From: Arion vulgaris
Lineage: Eukaryota > Mollusca > Gastropoda > Stylommatophora > Arionidae
Reading direction: 5' to 3'
NCBI GenBank assembly: GCA_020796225.1
Contig: CM036759.1
Coordinates: 186,001 to 250,000, forward strand
DNA length: 64,000 nt
The notes under the pieces: model-generated
What the model was told of the DNA's origin: nothing
The model's input: only the letters and a program-made list of their open reading frames with translations
Database searches by the model: none
Program-made: the position numbers and the translations under genes
Shown: piece by piece, positions 58,506-64,000 of the stretch
How the letters are laid out: every line of letters begins with the position of its first letter
How positions within the stretch are numbered: position 1 is the stretch's first letter

Positions 58506-59152
58506 ATTTTATTATCAACAAAGAAGCATTGGTTTAGTCACCCCACATGTCCAGAAAAACGTACTCATTATTTTTGGGATTCAACTATTTTTAGCCCAAA
58601 ATTCGCAAACATATTGAGGTCTGCTATTGATCACATAATCGAATTCAACAATTAAAGTAATCTATAAGTTTATAAAGTATATATCATTTGTTTTAAAAAT
58701 TTCCCAGAATGGGACTAAATTGGTAAACAGTAAAACATTCCAATGTTCAATGATACAGTAGAAATGATTGAGCGACAAAAGCTTGCAGATGGCCTGGGGA
58801 TCAGAGCATGGCTCATGCATCTGGTGTTCAACTCACGGTAAGGCCATTTTTTAAGTAAACATCTGGCCTATTGATCAGTTTCCGTCAAGAACGGTTATAT
58901 TTGCTAGTTCAATTGTATTTCATTGATTGTAACTAGTTAACAAAGGAGGGCATTTGTTATTGTACGTAACTATGCGTTTTTCATTTCTATATAGCTATGT
59001 GTATTTGTTTCGTCCTTTGTAATATAGTACTCGTTGTGTTTAAATCTGTAAGATTTATTCTTGTTCACTTGGATTTCACTTTTTTCTTGGAGCATCAATG
59101 CTTTTGTTTTAGGATTAGTTCAAAATTTGTCCCTGAGAAAAAGCTCAATTCG
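58506..59152. other. Flank between a LINE fragment and receptor copy C
   Basis: No gene is recognised. A 69-codon plus frame (58,997-59,206) overlaps the antisense of receptor exon 3 and is rejected. Confidence 0.4.
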
Positions 59153-59704
59153 TTAATAATTGCGAACAACGAAAAACTGGTCTCTATAGTTACTGCTCAG
59201 GGATAGTAAATAAAAATATTGCTAGAAAATTTATACTCTCCAGAACTAGCCTATCCTCCAGACTATTGAAAAAAAACCAGTACCAGATGTACTGACATAG
59301 GGGGAAACAAAAGATACGCTAGATAATGACACTGATTGAACAAACACACAATAAAAAAAATAGAAAACCATTAAAAACCATTTTTGCTGCCTTCTGTTAC
59401 GAGTGGAAATTTAGTACTTTGTTCACTGTCCACTGTCTGTTGTCTCATTTCTAGTACTGTTAGTTAAAAAAAGTATGTAGGTACAAAAAATGATACAAAT
59501 GCACTAAAGGGGAATAGAAATTATTGATGATAAAGAAATCTTTCCACTTGTTCTCTTTTTCCCGTGACACAAGTCCAACGATAGTTTTTTTCTCAGTGGA
59601 GAAAACTTACTCAAACTGCTGACAACGTACTGATACAGACGTAAGAAAGTCAGGAATATACAGAAGTGGTCACAGCTGTTATTTTAGGTGTGATGATAGT
59701 TTAT
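59153..59704 (-). pseudogene. GPCR copy C, exon 3
   Basis: This aligns with exon 3 of copy B, with an acceptor ending CTCAG at 59,705. TM4-TM5 and TM6-TM7 segments are both recognisable. The C-terminal tail keeps SNYRDQ and then stops earlier, at 59,153-59,155, than in copy B. It is about 60 nt shorter than B through many small deletions, and the frame is broken repeatedly. Confidence 0.55.
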
Positions 59705-60409
59705 CTGAGAAAATAGAATATAATATAATTGTTGGACATATATAATCAGCTCTTGTTTTGTGAGTAAAATGATATGACATTTCCTGTTGAGTTAGCACTG
59801 AAGATCAGGTACAAAACATAAACAAATATACAATAATATGGATGTTGTTAAGTTTAATGGATTAATTGTAACTGAATTTTAAAAAATGATAACATACAAT
59901 TCAATATATTTAAATAAAAATGTATAAGTTTGAAACAAAATTTTTAACGATTTTTTATTTATAAAAGGTATTTTTTATCTAAAGCAATGAAACACATATA
60001 GCCCTTTCTAGTTTTAATTTATTATTTTAATGAATGCTTTATTAAGATAGATTGGTCACAATTGTCTGCAGAGTATATTAAGGTAGATGCATGATAATAG
60101 TGAATTGATTTGTTATTAAAGACACAAATACTTTTCTCTCCAACAAAATAGATTACTAAATTGTTCAGTGTTGTTCTAAATATTTAATGATCATCAAATG
60201 CAGTTTACTTGACAAATGGACACTGAGCTATCAACTAAAGTCAATGTATTGTTCACAACGATGATGCTTTTTCTGTTCAGATATGTCTGTCTGATCGTGT
60301 ACTACGAAACAACCGAATGTACCCATGCATTTCGCAGTTGGTCAAAAAATAATGTGCAAAAATGAATAGATGGCAATATCTCATAAATATAAGCTGACGT
60401 TAAGGTACT
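59705..60409. other. Intron 2 of receptor copy C
   Basis: This matches unit B 15,823-16,215 up to about 60,250, where the B copy enters its RTE insertion. Past that point the two units share nothing visible. Confidence 0.5.
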
Positions 60410-60617
60410 TTCCCGCGTGCCCAGCGTGTTCGTAGCGCTTTGGGACTACGGGTGACTAGCCCTCTGAAGCGGGGTTCAACCCCGCGGACTGGCAGAAAAG
60501 CTACAGGTTTCCAGATTTACGGGCCTGTGGCAAGAGCCGAAGGTTACGATGTCCATGACACCGAGCCGAAGAGCTTCAGCCAGTGCTTCGGGATCGGAAA
60601 AAAAAAAAAAAAATAAA
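60410..60617 (+). mobile_element. Probable tRNA-derived SINE
   Basis: A GC-rich stretch of about 200 bp in AT-rich surroundings contains gcggggttcaaccccgc, which fits an RNA polymerase III B box with its stem, and ends in a run of about 16 A followed by AAAT repeats. That is the layout of a SINE: a tRNA-like head, an unrelated body and an A-rich tail. The A box is unclear. No second copy is visible in the window. Confidence 0.55.
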
Positions 60618-62299
60618 ATAAAATGGGGTACTTTTTAATTTTATCCTGAGATAGGATAAACTAACTGTCATAGTAAACAGTCTCTGATTGACGTTGATGG
60701 AAAACATTAACCCCAGAACGTTCATCATAATAGAAACATCTTGTAAACGTCTTGTAATTTCAATATTCTGAAAATAATCAACGCACGCGGTATTTTATGT
60801 TAAGCAGAATTTTACCAATAATGTCAAACCCATCATAAAGTAACAAAATTATTTTTCTGAACTGTAATATTATTCTACGTCCCAGAGCATGACACATTCG
60901 ACGTTGTTACTATAAAACGTCAAGATTAGATAAAACAATTGTATGTTGAAAGAACCCCTGTATTGCATAGTCAAGTTCAAGAAATGCTCCGAACAGTATA
61001 TTATGAAGCAAACAAACCAGCCTAGTGAATCGGAAACTGGGACACAGCAAATGATCATTTTGTATCCCAAAATAATATAGTCCCTTTAAAAAAGACAAAC
61101 AGATTAGACAATGTGAAAGAAACAAGTGGAAAAGAACAATGATCCTTGAAATCAATGTTTGTTTCTATTGAATTATATTTTTTTCTAAATTTGGGGGATC
61201 AACTCTGTAATCGTATGGCATGTCATTATTTCGTGTCCACCATCCACGCCATGTCGTTCTTAATTAACATATTTCCTAAATATTTTTTAATATTCATTTG
61301 ATTTGACTTTTTTGTTCCACATTAACATGTATGACAGCTTTAGTGGAACGATAACATGACAGTAAAATACTTCATGAAGAAAAGATAATTATCATCTTCA
61401 GAGTGTGGGAGGGGGTGGTGGCAGATATATCTGATGTAGATAATGATTGAATGCAAACCATTATTCTAAGGAAGGTATAGTATATCCCAGTATAAAATAT
61501 CGAAATTGTTCCGTAGTTTTTACAATAGAAACCATCATGAAATAGAAAAGGAGAGCACACAGTCGTTGTTCGACATGGTCGTCTATCATACTCTGAAAGG
61601 GGTGAATCGTGCATGAAACATTGCATCGTTTTTCCCAAAACAAATTTTACAAGATATGATGAAAAAAAATACTATTTCGAAACATTGAAATATTTCACGA
61701 TGAATAATAAGGGCAATTGGTTACTAAATCGATTCATAGCACCCCGAACAACTCAATTTTTTTGAACAGTGTTGACGGGTATCATATGATGGTTCCAATG
61801 CCCGGCTCATTAAACATACTACTCACCTGCCTCATCATTTCAGTTATATGTGTCAACATCTTTTCAACTCCTTAATCGTTAGATAGATCAATACATGTTT
61901 AATGTCGTCATCCATAAAGAGACGTTGTTGACGCCTCTATTTCAATCTGCATACCAGAAGTCGTACCACCTTCGCTCTGCAAAGATCATATTATGGCGCA
62001 ACAATGTGAATCATATCCTGTATTCTCACTGCTATCCGTAGACTCATCAAAACTATCAAATTAATCATAACTTGCATTATCTGCTTTCATCTGTTTCAAC
62101 TGCGAGTTCAGCCTTGTGTTGTTCAACCCTCGCTTAAATCAAAGAGAAAGCTATCATTTTCAAGTTAACCATGCTACCATCAATCGGGTCCATTCTTCTT
62201 TTTAATATAATCGCAACTTTGGTTATAGACATGTGTAAAATGCAAAGCCACAATAATAACAATCGTATCGACATCTCTAGAAGAACAGAGAGTTTTTAT
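60618..62299. other. Unassigned AT-rich sequence
   Basis: I see no supported gene. Frames at 60,870-61,155 and 61,372-61,643 (minus) are short, overlap each other and show no motif. Confidence 0.4.
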
Positions 62300-63020
62300 A
62301 GAACGACATAGGGTTAGATTGTGTTCCGATTCATAATCATTTCACTAAAGCTGCATTCTTTCTTACCCTTCGCCCCTAGAAACATAAGGTCCGCAACCAA
62401 GGCCTACCCCCGCCTATCCAAGGCCATCTTTTCCAGATATCTCTCTCTCTCCCGTTTTTTTGCATTCCATCTCAACTCATCTCAGGTGTTTCTGGCCTCC
62501 TTACTTTTGCCCTGGGGTTCCATGGAGAGCCTGTATCTCGATCCCGTGGGGGTTTCTTGTGTCCTATCCACCCCACCTCTGCTCATTATCTCCTGTTCAC
62601 TCCCGTTGTCCTGCCTATCCCACAGTTCTCTGTGTGGGTCTTGTCATACCATCTCAAATGGAGTATCCTGCGTAGGCATCTATTGATGAATGTCTCCAGC
62701 TTTTGGGTGTCACCAATCGTTCACCAGCCGCTCCATACAGAAGGACAGACTTGACATTTGAGAAATATCATTATCTTAGTTTTTTTCCCTGATCATTCTT
62801 GAACCTATATGTTCTTCAGAATGGCAAATGCTGATCTTGCCTTTTGTATTCTAACGTCTTCATCTGTGCCACCTTGAATGTTGACGACACTTCCTTCCCT
62901 ATCTCCACAAATCTGTTCTCTGGTTTTTCTTATCATCTCAGATGTTGACGCTCTTCAGTGCCATGACGTCAGGCTATCCAAAATTGTCTCTTCTGTTCCC
63001 TCTGTCTCGCCTACCCTCGA
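62300..63020 (-). mobile_element. LINE 3' fragment, frameshifted
   Basis: The minus strand reads GGTDEDV-like text, KARSAFAILKN, NVKSVLLYGA, KSWRHSSID across a frameshift, WIGH, SPWNPRAKVRRPET and RWPWIGGG. These are the blocks after the palm in the same general family as the element at 31,165-32,310. The plus-strand frames over these bases (62,321-62,754) are shadows. Confidence 0.65.
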
Positions 63021-63529
63021 TTACGTTGTTGCAATGACTTCAAACAACCCTTTCTCATCAAAACCACAAAATGATGATTGTCACTTTCGTATATTGATGA
63101 TAAGTTTCACTGTGTCTTGCCCTCATTCAGCACCTCCACATTAGTCATTTTAGAAACCACGGATTCCCATCATTCTTCTATAAAAGATATCCCTGTGACC
63201 CTTAGAGATATATTGTCAATGCATTGTTTATTGTCCATGATCGCAACCGTATGTCAGTGTTGGTTCTATGTAGAATTGTATGATTTCTCATTCTGATATC
63301 ACTTGACAACGACTTGTTGCGTATACCTTTATCATTTTTCTGAACGCGGTTTGGTTTGCCTTATCGTTATATCTGTATGTATCGATATGATGGTACATAT
63401 AGATAATAAACTCGATAAAACAATAACGAACTAGATCGCTGCAACTATGGAGACATTTGATGTATTAATCTTTTCCCAAATAAATCATTCACTAGAAAAC
63501 ACAACATACAATTTTTACACATATCCCAC
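63021..63529. other. Intron 2 of receptor copy C, near exon 2
   Basis: The part from about 63,410 matches unit B 23,290-23,414. Before that nothing is recognised; plus frames at 62,878-63,296 lack motifs. Confidence 0.45.
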
Positions 63530-63740
63530 CTTAAAGGAATAGTTAACACAAACACCCTTCCCACATAAATCATAGCCGTAATAAACTGCTGACTCTGGTG
63601 AAAGAAAAATGGGTCATTGCTGATGTTAAGTACACGATCTCCACAGGTTCGAAAGGTAAATCTGCTTACACGACTGCAGGAGTTAAACAAAAGCAAGACC
63701 AAATCATGGTCACAAGACTGCCTAGACGAAATTGCCAAAC
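63530..63740 (-). pseudogene. GPCR copy C, exon 2
   Basis: This aligns with exon 2 of copy B over its full length, with acceptor TTTTAG and donor AAG|GTGGGA. It is 211 nt against 215, so the net change breaks the frame. Recognisable pieces in different frames are the extracellular-loop to TM3 region and the TM3 end. Exon 1 of this copy would lie beyond 64,000. Confidence 0.6.
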
Positions 63741-64000
63741 CTAAAATGAATACAATAGTAATGTGTTGTTTTTAAGTGTATTCCCATATTCATTTATTCA
63801 AAAGAAAACATAAAAATAACTCAAATATTTACATATGTAGCATTTCAACAATGTGAGAATGGATTGATATGTATCTATATTCGTGCAGCTACAGAAGGAT
63901 GTTACTACCTTTCTTAATGAAGATCTCTCTCCCCCTCCCCTTCCCCTCTCTTTCTCCCCTGGTATTTTTCTTTATATATATAGTTATAATATATATATAT
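63741..64000. other. Intron 1 of receptor copy C, low-complexity end
   Basis: AT-rich sequence with a CT-rich run (63,925-63,960) and a TA run at the window end. Exon 1 of copy C is expected further on. Confidence 0.5.

Larger units (their letters stand above)
38860..64000 (-). repeat. Unit C of the receptor-gene tandem array, heavily interrupted
   Basis: Segments of this region match units A and B in order. 38,860-39,000 resembles A 12,230-12,350, and 39,040-39,366 resembles A 1,630-2,170. 48,475-49,300 resembles A 2,170-2,880, and 49,411-50,380 resembles B 13,720-14,680. 59,150-60,250 resembles B 15,200-16,215, and 63,410-63,745 resembles B 23,290-23,635. The gaps are explained by a 9.1-kb nested retrotransposon (39.37-48.47 kb), a low-quality LINE-rich stretch (50.4-58.5 kb) and unrelated sequence at 60.3-63.3 kb. 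The unit runs off the window before receptor exon 1. Confidence 0.7.

Noticed and set aside
62321..62754. Plus-strand open frames of 65-121 codons
   Set aside because: They are antisense shadows of the LINE remnant on the minus strand.

Overview
The window looks like repeat-rich, AT-rich, intron-bearing animal DNA, most probably from a gastropod mollusc. There are no bacterial-style genes or operons. The only host gene I can support is a rhodopsin-like seven-helix receptor of the type expanded in gastropods as candidate chemosensory receptors. Almost everything else is retrotransposon, DNA transposon or tandem repeat. The taxonomic call is an inference from the receptor style and the LINE and mariner families.

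Layout. Three homologous units follow each other head to tail, each carrying the receptor gene on the minus strand: unit A (about 1.63-12.98 kb), unit B (about 13.71-30.56 kb) and unit C (about 38.86 kb to beyond the window end). A decayed orphan copy of receptor exon 1 lies at 32.6 kb. In unit B the gene can be followed through three exons with matching splice phases: exon 1 (29,514-29,337, TM1), exon 2 (23,629-23,415, TM2-TM3) and exon 3 (15,822-15,210, TM4-TM7). Exon 3 carries frameshifts, so B is a pseudogene or contains sequence errors. Units A and C show the same exons with more indels; exon 1 of C would lie past 64 kb.

Between and inside the units are many mobile elements. They include RTE-type and other LINE remnants (16.2-17.7, 30.6-31.0, 31.2-32.3, 57.0-58.5 and 62.3-63.0 kb) and an I-like LINE with endonuclease, reverse transcriptase and RNase H (41,377-45,640), with partial relatives at 13 and 55.5 kb. 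Two related Tc1/mariner-type transposons are nested one inside the other (33,490-37,769 and 35,196-37,369).

The most unusual structure is at 39.4-48.5 kb. A 39-bp (13-codon) segment of the N-terminal endonuclease coding region of an RTE-type LINE has been amplified in frame to about 46 copies. The I-like LINE then inserted into this array with a 7-bp target duplication, and the rest of the RTE element resumes on the far side. Two other minisatellites, a 76-bp unit at 24.8-26.85 kb and a 54-bp unit at 28.8-29.1 kb, also lie inside LINE coding remnants. The window therefore shows repeated birth of minisatellites from retrotransposon open reading frames.

Sequence quality changes sharply. Positions 1 to about 11,040 and about 50,380 to 57,500 are full of homopolymer runs and small deletions, although their homology to clean copies continues through the boundary. 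They look like unpolished or poorly base-called stretches, so frameshifts inside them should not be read as biology without checking.
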